Origin: CAXSEF01 sp964236695 | Lineage (GTDB): Bacteria; Pseudomonadota; Alphaproteobacteria; Acetobacterales; Acetobacteraceae | Length of the DNA: 64,000 nucleotides | Direction: 5' to 3' | Assembly: GCA_964236695.1 (NCBI GenBank) | Contig: CAXSFU010000009.1 | Span: 1-64,000 of the forward strand | Part shown: positions 53,378 through 61,842 of the stretch, piece after piece | Layout of the letters: every line of letters begins with the position of its first letter | Position numbering within the stretch: position 1 is the first letter of the stretch | Notes under the pieces: model-generated | What the model was told of the DNA's origin: nothing | Databases searched by the model: none | The model's input: only the letters and a program-made list of their open reading frames with translations | Program-made: the position numbers and the translations under genes

Positions 53378-54106
53378 GTGATCGTGGTCGGGCTCACCGG
53401 CGGGATGGGCATGGGCAAGTCGACCGCGGCCTCCGTGTTCCGCCGCGCGGGTGTCGCGGTGTTCGACGCGGACGCCGCGGTGCACGCCCTGCAGCGTCGG
53501 GGCGGGGCGGCGGTGGCAGAGGTGGCGGCGCGGTTCCCTCACTGCGTGCGCGACGGCGCGGTGAATCGCGACCTGCTGCGCGCCAGGGTCGTGGGGGACG
53601 AGGCGGCGCTGCGGGACCTGGAGGCGATCCTGCATCCGCTGGTGCGGCGCGAGGAGCGCCGGTTCCTGGCGCGGGCCAGGCGGGCGCGGCGCGGGCTGGC
53701 GGTGCTCGACGTGCCGCTGCTGCTGGAGACGGGGGGGCAGGCGCGGGTGGACCTGGTGGTGGTGGTGTCGGCGCCGGCCGCGGTGCAGCGCGCCCGGATC
53801 GGGCGGCGGCGGCGGATGAGCGAGGCGCAGGTCGACGCGGTGCTGGCGCGGCAGATGCCGGACGCGGCCAAGCGCCGGCTGTCGGACGTGGTGGTGCGCA
53901 CCGGGCTGTCGCGGGGGCACGCGGCGCGGACGCTGCGGCGGCTGATCGGGGCGCTGCGAAAAGGAAGCAAGGTCGAGGCTCCGCCTCAAACTCCGCCAAA
54001 GGCAGGCCTTTGGAAGCCAACTCCCGAGTCGAGGGTTTCCAAAGGGCTCCGCCCTTTGGCGGGTTCGGGCAGAGCCCGACCTTGCTTTTCAGGAGCCATG
54101 CCATGA
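53378..54106 (+). CDS. coaE: Dephospho-CoA kinase with repeat-derived C-terminal tail
   Basis: The 242-residue protein carries out the last step of coenzyme A synthesis. Motifs are the P-loop GLTGGMGMGKST at residue 5, FDADAAVHAL (about 28), HPLVRREERRFL (about 88), LDVPLLLETG (about 110) and RRRRMSEAQVDAVLARQM in the lid. The normal domain ends near residue 193 at RRLIGALRKG. The last 48 or so residues are translated from a family B repeat (53960-54090). The stop overlaps the dnaQ start (ATGA). GTG start with GGGCGG upstream. The tail is probably unstructured. Confidence 0.9.
   Translation: MIVVGLTGGMGMGKSTAASVFRRAGVAVFDADAAVHALQRRGGAAVAEVAARFPHCVRDGAVNRDLLRARVVGDEAALRDLEAILHPLVRREERRFLARARRARRGLAVLDVPLLLETGGQARVDLVVVVSAPAAVQRARIGRRRRMSEAQVDAVLARQMPDAAKRRLSDVVVRTGLSRGHAARTLRRLIGALRKGSKVEAPPQTPPKAGLWKPTPESRVSKGLRPLAGSGRARPCFSGAMP
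53960..54090 (+). repeat. Family B repeat, copy B13 (inside coaE)
   Basis: Family B element running from AAGGAAGCAAGGTCGAGGCT to CCCGACCTTGC. It lies wholly inside the coaE reading frame and ends just before the dnaQ ribosome site CAGGAG. Confidence 0.88.
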
Positions 54107-54780
54107 TCCGCAGCGTCCTGTTCGACACCGAGACCACCGGCCTCGATCCGCTCGCCGGCGACCGGGTGATCGAGATCGCCGCCATCGAGCTGTTCGGCGA
54201 CCTGCCGACCGGGCAGCGCTTCCACTGCCTGCTGGACCCCGAGCGCGACATCCCGCCCGAGGCGTCGCGCGTGCACGGCTTCACGCGCGCGGACCTGGCC
54301 GGCAAGCCGCGATTCGCCGAGGTGGTGGACGAGTTCCTGGCGTTCTGCGGGCAGGACCGGCTGATCGCGCACAACGCGCCGTTCGACTTCGGCTTCATCA
54401 ACGCAGAGCTGGCGCGTCTGCGCCGGCCGTCGCTGGACGGTGCGCGGATGGTGGACACTCTGGCGATGGCCAAAGTGCGGTTCCCCGGCATGCCGAACAG
54501 CCTGGACTCGCTTTGCCGGCGCTTCGGCATCGACCTGTCGGCGCGCACCACCCACAACGCCCTGCTCGACTGCACGCTGCTGGCCGAGGTGTATGTCGAG
54601 CTGACCGGCGGGCGGCAGCGCGGCCTGGCGCTGGTGGCGCAGGCCGGGGCGGCGGCGGCGGTGTCCTACCGGCTTGACGGCCCGAGGGTGGCGCGGGTGG
54701 TGGCGGCGAGCGAGGCGGAGAAGGCCGCGCACGGGGCGTTCCTGGCCCGGCTGACCGACCCGCTCTGGCTGGCGCCCTGA
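54103..54780 (+). CDS. dnaQ: DNA polymerase III epsilon subunit (3'-5' exonuclease)
   Basis: The 225-residue protein is the proofreading exonuclease of the replicase. ExoI is FDTETTGLD near residue 7 (catalytic Asp and Glu), then VHGFTRADLAGKPRF, ExoII is LIAHNAPFDFGFINAEL near 88 (Asp), and ExoIII is RTTHNALLDCTLLAEVY near 150 (His and Asp). This is the DEDDh arrangement. The C terminus (YRLDGPRVARVVAASEAEKAAH) corresponds to the alpha-subunit-binding tail. CAGGAG lies 7 nt before the ATG; the start overlaps the coaE stop. Confidence 0.93.
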   Translation: MIRSVLFDTETTGLDPLAGDRVIEIAAIELFGDLPTGQRFHCLLDPERDIPPEASRVHGFTRADLAGKPRFAEVVDEFLAFCGQDRLIAHNAPFDFGFINAELARLRRPSLDGARMVDTLAMAKVRFPGMPNSLDSLCRRFGIDLSARTTHNALLDCTLLAEVYVELTGGRQRGLALVAQAGAAAAVSYRLDGPRVARVVAASEAEKAAHGAFLARLTDPLWLAP

Positions 54781-54803
54781 CGCCGCGGGCGCCGTGGCCG
54801 GCG

Positions 54804-56006
54804 GTGCTGGCGGTGGCGGCGGCCTCGGTGCTGGCGTCGTGGGGACTGTCGCTGCGGCTGCAGCAGGACGCCGGCGCGGTGGCGAGGGGCTGCGAGCTGG
54901 CCGGGGCGGTGGACGCGGCGGCGTGGCGCCTGGAGGACAGCCTCGCGCGCGCCTCGGCGGCGGCGGTGCGCCCGGCGGCGCACGCCGCGGCCGCGGGGTC
55001 CGGCGGGCCCGAGGAGTACCAGGGCGAGGAATACTGGGGCGCGGAAGCGGAGGCGACGCGCCAGCTCGACACCCTTGGAACGCTGGCGGCGGAGCCGGAA
55101 CTGGCGTGGATGGCAGGACCGCTCGGCGGGCTGCGCGACGCCGTGCTGGCCCGGATGGCGGCAACGGATGCGGCGCTGCACGAGGCCGGCGGTGGGCGGT
55201 CCGCCGGGGCGGTCGCGTCCCTCGACGACGGCACGCGGCCGCTGGTCGCGGCGCTGGTCGGCGAGGTGGACGCCCGCCGGCGCGATCTGGCGGCGCGGTC
55301 GCTGGCGTCGGCCTCGCTTGACCGGCGCTGGCTGGTGGCGGCTGCGGCGGCCGGGGCGGTCCTGCTGTCGGCGCTGGCGCTCGCGGGACGGCGGACGGGA
55401 CAGGGCGCGGCGGCGCAGGCGGGGGGCATGGCGGGCGCTGCCGTCGGCCCGGCGGGCGCTGGGAGCGCACGTCCGGGCGCGGACGCTGGGCGGAACCCGA
55501 TCCTGTCGTCGGGCGGGATGGTGCCGGGCCAGGCGGGGCTTGACCGGGCGGAGCCGGGGCAGGGAGCGCCGGGGCTGCGGGTTCTGCTCGTGGAGGACAA
55601 CGCGATGGTGCGGTTCAGCCTGGAGGCGATGCTGGCCGACCTGGGCCACACCGTGGTCGCCGCCGGCGACGCGGCCGGGGCGATGGCCCTCGCCGGCACC
55701 CTCGACGGCACCGGGCCGGAGGTGCTGGTCACCGACCTCGGGCTGCCCGACCTGGACGGCCTGACGCTGGCCGGGCGCCTGCGGGCCGTGTGCCCGGCGC
55801 TGCGGGTGGTGGTCGCGTCGGGCCGCCCCGGTGCCGCGCCGGGCGTGGTCTGGCTGCAGAAGCCGTTCGGCCTGGACCGGCTGCAACGCGCCGTGGAGGA
55901 CAGCGCGGCCGCCGCGACCCGCTGTGCCAACACCCCGGAAAAGCAAGGCCAGGGGCTCTGCCCCTGGACCCCGCCAAAGGCCGAGCCTTTGGAATCCAGT
56001 TCTTAA
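54804..56006 (+). CDS. Membrane-anchored response-regulator protein with repeat-derived tail
   Basis: The 400-residue protein has an N-terminal membrane helix (about 1-18), a helical extracytoplasmic region (about 20-175), and a second helix (WLVAAAAAGAVLLSALALA). A Gly/Ala-rich linker follows, then a receiver domain (about 258-380) with VLLVEDNAMVRFSLEAML and Asp in VTDLGLPDLDG. It looks like a CHASE-type sensor joined directly to a receiver with no kinase or output domain. The final 24 residues (TPEKQGQGLCPWTPPKAEPL onward) come from a family B repeat. The GTG at 54804 is the first usable start after the dnaQ stop. Its partner is unknown. Confidence 0.72.
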   Translation: MLAVAAASVLASWGLSLRLQQDAGAVARGCELAGAVDAAAWRLEDSLARASAAAVRPAAHAAAAGSGGPEEYQGEEYWGAEAEATRQLDTLGTLAAEPELAWMAGPLGGLRDAVLARMAATDAALHEAGGGRSAGAVASLDDGTRPLVAALVGEVDARRRDLAARSLASASLDRRWLVAAAAAGAVLLSALALAGRRTGQGAAAQAGGMAGAAVGPAGAGSARPGADAGRNPILSSGGMVPGQAGLDRAEPGQGAPGLRVLLVEDNAMVRFSLEAMLADLGHTVVAAGDAAGAMALAGTLDGTGPEVLVTDLGLPDLDGLTLAGRLRAVCPALRVVVASGRPGAAPGVVWLQKPFGLDRLQRAVEDSAAAATRCANTPEKQGQGLCPWTPPKAEPLESSS

Positions 56007-56075
56007 GTCAAGCCGGTCCAGGGGCGGCTCGCCCCTGGCGGGTCTGGGCAGAGCCCAGCCTTGCTTGCCTCCGAC
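55938..56075 (+). repeat. Family B repeat, copy B14 (overlaps a gene end)
   Basis: Near-consensus family B copy. Its first half encodes the last residues of the membrane receiver protein and supplies the stop codon within TTCTTAAG. Confidence 0.88.
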
Positions 56076-56100
56076 AGCCCAGGGCTTTCGCCCCCTGGTT

Positions 56101-56532
56101 TCAGCCGGCGTTGCGCCAGCGCTCCAGCGCCGCGTCGAAGTGGTGCGGGCCCGCGGCCTGGATGATGCCGATCGCGGTCTCGACCTGCTCCGCGGCGGGG
56201 CGGAGCGTCAGCACGGTCTCGTCTTTCGCTGCCGCGTCGCGCAGCGCCGTGGTGCTGTCGTCCGGCAGGACCGCCTCGCGCAGCCGGCCGAGCAGGCTCT
56301 GGTCCGGCGCCTCGATCGCGTGGTTGAGGCCCCCGCCTTCCGCGCCGCCGCCTGCCGCGCCGCCGCCGCCCGCGAGCACGATGCTGCCGTCGGCGAAGCC
56401 CGCGGCGAGCAGGGCGGTGCGGGCGGACTCTGCCTCCGCCCTGCTGCGGAAGGTGGCGGTCATGGACCGGTCCTCGAGGGTGGCCTCGGGCGTGTGCAGC
56501 GGTCCGTTCTCGGTGGTCGGGCCTTGGGACAT
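56101..56532 (-). CDS. Protein of unknown function with Gly-rich centre
   Basis: The 143-residue protein begins with a disordered segment, then a ferredoxin-like fold pattern (TATFRSRAEAESARTALLAAG, FADGSIVLAG) interrupted by a Gly/Ala-rich run. LLGRLREAVLPDDSTTALRD and ETVLTLRPAAEQVETAIGII follow. The first part resembles the YflT-type or heat-induced stress proteins that read out a sequence-to-strand alternation, but the match is weak. It is soluble. GAAG lies upstream of the ATG. Confidence 0.65.
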   Translation of the reverse strand: MSQGPTTENGPLHTPEATLEDRSMTATFRSRAEAESARTALLAAGFADGSIVLAGGGGAAGGGAEGGGLNHAIEAPDQSLLGRLREAVLPDDSTTALRDAAAKDETVLTLRPAAEQVETAIGIIQAAGPHHFDAALERWRNAG

Positions 56533-56598
56533 GGGAAGCCTCCGTTGCTGGCTCTCCTACGGGGCGCGCGGCCCGCGGTTCCCTGGCGGCCGCGGCGC

Positions 56599-58191
56599 TC
56601 AGCCCACCCTGGTGATCGCCCACTTCACCGTCTGCGGCCCGTCGGCGTGCCCGCTCAGCACGACCTGCTCGGCCCGCCTCGGCTCCACGCCGCCGAGGTA
56701 GACGCTCTCCTCCAGCGACAGCCTGGCGCCCTCGGCGCGCAGCCGCCAGCTTCCGGAGGCAAGGCGCAGCAGCACCGCCTCGCCTTCCGACTGCACGGCC
56801 GCGGTGACGGCGGGGTGCAGGTGGAAGCGCAGGGTGTAGGCGCGCGGCGTCTCGCCCTCCACCGTGTCCTCGCCGCGCACGTCCTCGCCGCTGTCGGCCA
56901 TGTACAGCCGGCGGCGGTGCAGCGCCCCGAACGGCCTGAGATAGCCGTCGTGGCTGGCTTCCAGCCAGTGGGCGCCGTTGGCCTCCTGTCGCTGCACCTC
57001 GACGCGCTCCGGGCGGCGCCCCAGCCCGGCGGGCCTCAGCTCGGAGGAGTTCAACTCGCCCACGGTGAGGGTGGAGTGCGCCGCGGTGGAGCGGCTGGCG
57101 TCGTGCCACTCGCCCGACGCGGCGGGGCTGGCGCCGCAGTTCACGATCAGCCGGTCGCGCCCCACCGACATCTCCATCGAGAGCGTGCCGGCGTGGGCGA
57201 GCCGATCCAGCCCGGGCTGCGGCGGCGCGCCGGCGTCGACGATCACCACGGAGCGCCCGGCCTGCAGGCGCTGGAAGCCGCCCTCGGCCAGGCCCGCCGG
57301 CGCCCGGCCGCCGCGCCCCGCCTGGCCGAGCACCAGGTCGATCAGGCTGGCCGGCTCCTCGCGCGCGCCGTTGAACAGCACCAGGCCGCCGTCGCCGTGG
57401 CGCAGCGCCCGCAGCGCCGGCGCCATGCGCTCGATCGCCGCACCCAGGGCCGCCGGCGGCGAGGCCTGCGCCGCCTGCAGCAGGGTGCGGGTCTCGATCA
57501 GGTCCTGCAGCGCCTGCAGCTGCGCGGCGGGGCTGCGCTCGGCGTGGCAGCCGTCGGGCAGCACCTGGCGGCCGATCTCCTGCGGCAGTTGGCGCAGCGC
57601 GCGGGTCAGGTGCGCCGCGTGGTCCGGCAGCGCCACCGCGGCGGCGATCAGGCCCTTGAGCGCGGTCAGCGCCCGGCCGTCGATCTCCTCGCCCGGCAGC
57701 ATCGCCGCCAGCCAGCGCGCGTCCGTGACCAGGCGGCCCATCAGGCGCTGGCGGAACGCGTCCTCGGCGGAGGCGGCGAAGAAGTCGTAGTGGCCGAGCC
57801 AGGCGGCGATGCGCGCGCCAGTGACGTCCGGGCGGCGCGACACCGGGTCGGAGCTGCCCTGGGCGATCCACTCGGCGACCAGGGCGCGGGCGCGCAGCCG
57901 CGCGCCGTCGGTGCCCAGCGCGCGCAGGTCGCGCAGCCAGGTGAAGCCGTGCGCCTGGGCGCGCAGCGACGCGGAGCCCGCGGCCTCCGCCCAGCCGCCC
58001 GGCCGCAGCGGCGAGCGGGCGCCGGACAGCTCGACCTCGCCCTTCATCAGCCGCGCGCCGCGGCCGGGGTCGCCGGGCCAGGGATCGCGCACCGGGATCG
58101 CCGGCGCGTCGGGGATGCGGCCCATGCGCAGCCCGGGCAGGCGCGCGAAGCCGACGCGGGCGCCGCGCAGCCAGCGGGCGGGCGGGCTCAC
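56599..58191 (-). CDS. Heparinase II/III-like protein
   Basis: The 530-residue protein has the two-part layout of bacterial heparinase II/III-like proteins. An alpha/alpha toroid (about 60-320; SRRPDVTGARIAAWLGHYDF, RALTALKGLIAAAVALP, AERSPAAQLQALQDLIETRTLLQ) is followed by a beta-sandwich (about 350-520; VGRDRLIVNCGASPAASGEW, HDASRSTAAHSTLTVGELNS, RRLYMADSGEDVRGEDTVEG). The catalytic region of family enzymes (Tyr/His/Asn) can be only partly matched. No signal peptide is present. The GTG at 58191 precedes the WLRGARVGFARLPGL start typical of alphaproteobacterial members. It follows rsmB on the same strand, a common pairing in these bacteria. Confidence 0.85.
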   Translation of the reverse strand: MSPPARWLRGARVGFARLPGLRMGRIPDAPAIPVRDPWPGDPGRGARLMKGEVELSGARSPLRPGGWAEAAGSASLRAQAHGFTWLRDLRALGTDGARLRARALVAEWIAQGSSDPVSRRPDVTGARIAAWLGHYDFFAASAEDAFRQRLMGRLVTDARWLAAMLPGEEIDGRALTALKGLIAAAVALPDHAAHLTRALRQLPQEIGRQVLPDGCHAERSPAAQLQALQDLIETRTLLQAAQASPPAALGAAIERMAPALRALRHGDGGLVLFNGAREEPASLIDLVLGQAGRGGRAPAGLAEGGFQRLQAGRSVVIVDAGAPPQPGLDRLAHAGTLSMEMSVGRDRLIVNCGASPAASGEWHDASRSTAAHSTLTVGELNSSELRPAGLGRRPERVEVQRQEANGAHWLEASHDGYLRPFGALHRRRLYMADSGEDVRGEDTVEGETPRAYTLRFHLHPAVTAAVQSEGEAVLLRLASGSWRLRAEGARLSLEESVYLGGVEPRRAEQVVLSGHADGPQTVKWAITRVG

Positions 58192-58278
58192 GGGCGGGCT
58201 GGGGAAAGCGGGGGGGGCGCGGGCATCGGGTGTGTGTAGAGGGCGGGGTTGGGGGGGGGCAAGGCCGTGCGGAAGGCG

Positions 58279-58458
58279 GGAAGCAAGGCTGGGTTCTGCC
58301 CAGACCCGCCAGGCGGAGGTGGCCAAAGGTTCCGACGATCCGCCTGGATCGTTGGAAAGGCCACCGGAGAGAGCCGCCCCTGGACCGGCATTCGGAAGGG
58401 GAGACCAGGGCAGGGTTTCCGCTTGAAGCGCGGGGGCAGCGCCGCTGGCCTTGCTACG
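58279..58458 (-). repeat. Family B repeat, copy B15 (long variant)
   Basis: Family B element with the extra palindromic module (58313-58370), adjoining the rsmB stop. The right-hand end has diverged. Confidence 0.82.
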
Positions 58459-59716
58459 TCTTGACGAACCGTGCCGCGAAGAACCCGTCCATGCCGCCGC
58501 GCTCCGCCCACAGCCCGGGGTGCGTGCGCAGCCAGCCGTCCGGCGTGCGCGCTTCCGGCAGGTCGGCCAGCTCGCCGGCCGAGAACGGCTCCGGCCGCAG
58601 CCCCAGCCCTGCCAGGGCCTGCACCCGCGCCGGGCCCTCGTCGGACTGCAAGGAACACACCGCGAACACCAGCCGCCCGCCCGGGCGCAGCATCGCCGCC
58701 GCGGCCGCCAGCAGCCGGTCGGCCTGCTGCGCCAGCACGGACACGTCCTTCGGGCGCTTGAGGTGCGCCACGTCGGGGTGGCGGCGGATGGTGCCGGTGG
58801 CGCTGCACGGCGCGTCGAGCAGCACGGCGTCGAACGGGGCGTCCGGCGTCCAGGACAGGGCGTCGGCCTGCACCACCTCGGCGTCAAGGCGCAGGCGGGC
58901 GAGGTTCTCGCGCAGGCGCAGGATGCGGGTGGCGTCGCGCTCGACCGCGACCACGCGGGCACCGGTGGCCGCGAGCTGCGCCGCCTTGCCGCCCGGCGCC
59001 GCGCACAGGTCGGCGACGCGCTCGCCCGGCCGCGCCGCCAGCAGGCGGGCCGGCAGCGCGGCGGCGGCGTCCTGCACCCAGAACGCGCCCTCGTCGAAGC
59101 CGGGCAGCGCGGTGACTCGGGTGCCGGCGGGCAGGCGCAGCGAGCCGGTGGGCAGGCGCTCGGCCCCCTCGAACACCCCGTCGAACCCGGGGGCCGCGCC
59201 GGGGCGCAGCGTCAGGTCGACCGGCGCCTCGCGGGCGTGGGCGGCGGCGATGTCGCGCGCGGCGGACCCGAAGCCGGCGCTCCAGTCGCTCCACAGCCAG
59301 GCCGGTGTGTCCAGGCGCGGGCCGTCGAGTTCGTCGAGCGCCGCGGTGCCCGCCTCCGACACCCGGCGCAGCACGGCGTTGACCAGGCCGGCAAACGGCG
59401 CGAGGCCGTGGACGCGCGCCAGGGCGACGGCGGTGGCGACGGCCGCGTGCGGCGGCGTGTCGGCGAGCAGCAGGCCGGCGGCGCCGAGGCGCAGCACGTG
59501 GCGCACCGGGAGCGGCGGCGCCTTGGCCAGGAACGGCTCCAGCACCGCGTCGAGCGAGCCGAGGCGGCGCAGCGCCAGGGCGGCGAGGCGGTGGCCGGCG
59601 GCGCGGTCGCGCGCCTCGCCCGCGGGCAGGGCGTCGAGCGCCTCCTCCAGCGGGCGGTGCCGGTCGAGCACGGCGCACAGCAGGGCATAGGCGATGTCGC
59701 GGGTCGGGTCGGCCAT
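58454..59716 (-). CDS. rsmB: 16S rRNA m5C967-type methyltransferase (RsmB/NOP family)
   Basis: The 420-residue protein has an N-terminal NusB-like domain (about 1-130; RDIAYALLCAVLDRHRPLEEAL, ATAVALARVHGLAPFAGLVNAVLRR) and a SAM-dependent methyltransferase domain. The latter carries VADLCAAPGGKAAQLAATGA (motif I, about 234), catalytic Cys C354 in FAVCSLQSDEGP and the release Cys C304 in LLDAPCSATGTIRRHPDV. It methylates a cytosine of 16S rRNA using SAM. The start at 59716 aligns with the family. A convergent or upstream rRNA partner is not required. Confidence 0.92.
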   Translation of the reverse strand: MADPTRDIAYALLCAVLDRHRPLEEALDALPAGEARDRAAGHRLAALALRRLGSLDAVLEPFLAKAPPLPVRHVLRLGAAGLLLADTPPHAAVATAVALARVHGLAPFAGLVNAVLRRVSEAGTAALDELDGPRLDTPAWLWSDWSAGFGSAARDIAAAHAREAPVDLTLRPGAAPGFDGVFEGAERLPTGSLRLPAGTRVTALPGFDEGAFWVQDAAAALPARLLAARPGERVADLCAAPGGKAAQLAATGARVVAVERDATRILRLRENLARLRLDAEVVQADALSWTPDAPFDAVLLDAPCSATGTIRRHPDVAHLKRPKDVSVLAQQADRLLAAAAAMLRPGGRLVFAVCSLQSDEGPARVQALAGLGLRPEPFSAGELADLPEARTPDGWLRTHPGLWAERGGMDGFFAARFVKT

Positions 59717-59845
59717 GGCAGGGGGTGGTGCCGGAGGTGATGCGTCGCTTCATGGCGCGTCGCGGGCGCCCATGCTAGGGCCGGCGCCGTCCGGGCCGGC
59801 GCCGGACGGGGTGCCGCGGCCCCGCCGCCGGCGGCCGGCGGGGGT

Positions 59846-61666
59846 GTGCCGGTGGAGCAATGGGTGTCCCGGGCCGCGACGAGCCGGCCGCGCCTGCTGC
59901 TGGTGCTGTTCTGCTGCGCGCTGTGGCTGCCGGGGCTGTTCACGCTGCCGCCCGGCGATCGCGACGAGAGCCGGTTCGCGCAGGCCACGAAGCAGATGGT
60001 CGAGACCGGCGACTACGTGCGCATTATGAACGGCGAGCAGGCGCGCAACCGCAAGCCGATCGGCATCCACTGGCTGCAGGCGCCGTTCGCGCTGGCCGCG
60101 CGCGCGGCAGGAGTTGCGACGGAGAACCCGATCTGGCCGTACCGGATGCCCTCGCTGCTGGGCGGGCTGCTGGCGGTGCTGGCGACCCATGCGCTCGGGC
60201 TGCGGCTGTTCGGGCCGCGCGCGGCGCTGCTGGCGGCGGCCATGCTGGGCGCGAGCGTGCTGCTGGCCGTGGAGGTGCGCATCGCCAAGACCGACGCCGC
60301 GCTGCTCGGCGCCACGACCCTGGCGATGGCGATGCTTGGACGGGCCTACCTGGCGCCGCGCGGCGCAGGCGCAGGTGCGCCTGGCCTGGCTGGAAAGGCG
60401 GGCGCCGCGACGGCGCCTGGCGCGGCGATGGGGCCGGGTGCGGCGGCGCTGTTCTGGCTGGCGACCGGCGCGGGGGTGCTGCTGAAGGGGCCGATCACGC
60501 CGATGGTGGCGGGGCTGTGCGCGCTGACGCTGCTGGCGTGGGACCGCGCCGCCGGCCGGGGCGGGGGGGCGTGGCTGCGCGAACTGCGCGCGCAGTGGGG
60601 CGTGCCGCTGCTGCTCGCCGTGGTGCTGCCCTGGTTCGTGGCGATCGGGGTGGCGACGCACGGCGCGTTCCTCGCCCAGGCGGTCGGCGGCGACCTCGCG
60701 AACAAGCTGGGGGGCGGCGACGACGCGCACGGTGCCCCGCCGGGCCTGCACCTGCTGCTGCTGCCGCTGCTGGCGTTCCCCGGCGCGCTGGCGATCCTCC
60801 CCGCGCTGCCCGGGCTGTGGCGGGCGCGGGCGGAGCCGGCCGCGCGCTTCCTGCTCGCCTGGGCGGCGCCGTCCTGGCTGGTGTTCGAGCTGGTGCCCAC
60901 CAAGCTGCCGCACTACGTCCTGCCGCTGTATCCGGCGCTGTGCCTGGCCGGCGCGCACTGGCTGCTGCAGGCCCCGCGGCCGCACGCGCCGCGCTGGCTC
61001 CGCCGGCTGTCCTGGGCGGGGTTCGGGCTCGCCGCCGCGGTGCTGGGCGTGGGCGGGGCGGCGCTGCCGCTCGTGCTGGCGAAGGTCGCAGCAGGGCCCG
61101 GCGCCGACGCGGGAAGCGGCATCGCCGCGTGGCTCGGGCTGCCGGCGCTGGGGGCCGCGGCGCTGGTGGCGTGGCTGGTGGCCGCCGGGCGCGCGCCCGG
61201 CGCGACGCCGCGCGGCCCTGCGCCGGAGGAGACGCGCGGCATCGGGGCGGGGCGGCTGTCGGCCGGGCTGCTGGCCATGCCGGTGCTGTACGCGGCGATC
61301 CTGTGGCTGGAGCTGCCGCGCCTCGGGCCGCTGTGGATCGCGCCGCGGGCGGAGGCGGCGCTGCGGGCGGACTGGCCGGGCTGGAACCCGGAGGGCCACG
61401 GTCTGGCGGCGGTCGGCTTCGCGGAGCCGAGCCTGATGTTCCTGGCCGGCACCGGGCTGCGGTGGATGTCCGCGCCGGACGCAGCCGCGGCGTGGCGGCC
61501 GGGCGGCCTCGACGCGGCGCTGGTGGCCGAGCCGGACCGCGCCGCGTTCGAGGCGGCGCTGGCCCGGGAAGGCGCCACCGCCCGCCAGGTCGCGGCGGTG
61601 GACGGCTACAACTATTCCCGCGGCAGGAGGGTCCACCTCGCGCTGTTCGTCCGTCAGGCGCTGTGA
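59846..61666 (+). CDS. ArnT/GT39-like membrane glycosyltransferase
   Basis: The 606-residue membrane protein has about 12 hydrophobic segments. The N-terminal loop contains LPPGDRDESRFAQATKQMVETGDYV, the acidic D-x-D/E-x-R signature of GT-C family glycosyltransferases (PMT/ArnT type), followed by RKPIGIHWLQAPF. AKTDAALLGATTLAM lies next, and a C-terminal soluble part resembles the periplasmic domain of ArnT-like enzymes. It probably transfers a sugar from a polyprenyl phosphate to lipid A, protein or another envelope acceptor. The GTG at 59846 starts just before the first helix. Confidence 0.88.
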   Translation: MPVEQWVSRAATSRPRLLLVLFCCALWLPGLFTLPPGDRDESRFAQATKQMVETGDYVRIMNGEQARNRKPIGIHWLQAPFALAARAAGVATENPIWPYRMPSLLGGLLAVLATHALGLRLFGPRAALLAAAMLGASVLLAVEVRIAKTDAALLGATTLAMAMLGRAYLAPRGAGAGAPGLAGKAGAATAPGAAMGPGAAALFWLATGAGVLLKGPITPMVAGLCALTLLAWDRAAGRGGGAWLRELRAQWGVPLLLAVVLPWFVAIGVATHGAFLAQAVGGDLANKLGGGDDAHGAPPGLHLLLLPLLAFPGALAILPALPGLWRARAEPAARFLLAWAAPSWLVFELVPTKLPHYVLPLYPALCLAGAHWLLQAPRPHAPRWLRRLSWAGFGLAAAVLGVGGAALPLVLAKVAAGPGADAGSGIAAWLGLPALGAAALVAWLVAAGRAPGATPRGPAPEETRGIGAGRLSAGLLAMPVLYAAILWLELPRLGPLWIAPRAEAALRADWPGWNPEGHGLAAVGFAEPSLMFLAGTGLRWMSAPDAAAAWRPGGLDAALVAEPDRAAFEAALAREGATARQVAAVDGYNYSRGRRVHLALFVRQAL

Positions 61667-61673
61667 CGGGCCA

Positions 61674-61813
61674 GGGAAGCAAGAGTCTTCTTTTTCTGAA
61701 GAAAAAGAAGCAAAAAGACTTTGCACGATGGGTTCCGGCGCGCGGGCGGCGGCGGAGCCCAACGTGGAAAAGTTCTTTGGTTCTTTCTTTCAAGAAAGAA
61801 CACGCTTTCTTCC
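61674..61813 (-). repeat. Family A repeat, copy A8
   Basis: Near-consensus family A element in reverse orientation, between the convergent glycosyltransferase stop (61666) and the exported small protein stop (61843). Confidence 0.9.
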
Positions 61814-61842
61814 CGTCCCGGCACAGGAACCCGGAGCCGGCG

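Noticed and set aside
16256..58458. Dispersed repeats considered as a CRISPR array
   Set aside because: Copies are kilobases apart, palindromic and intergenic, without regular spacers or cas genes.
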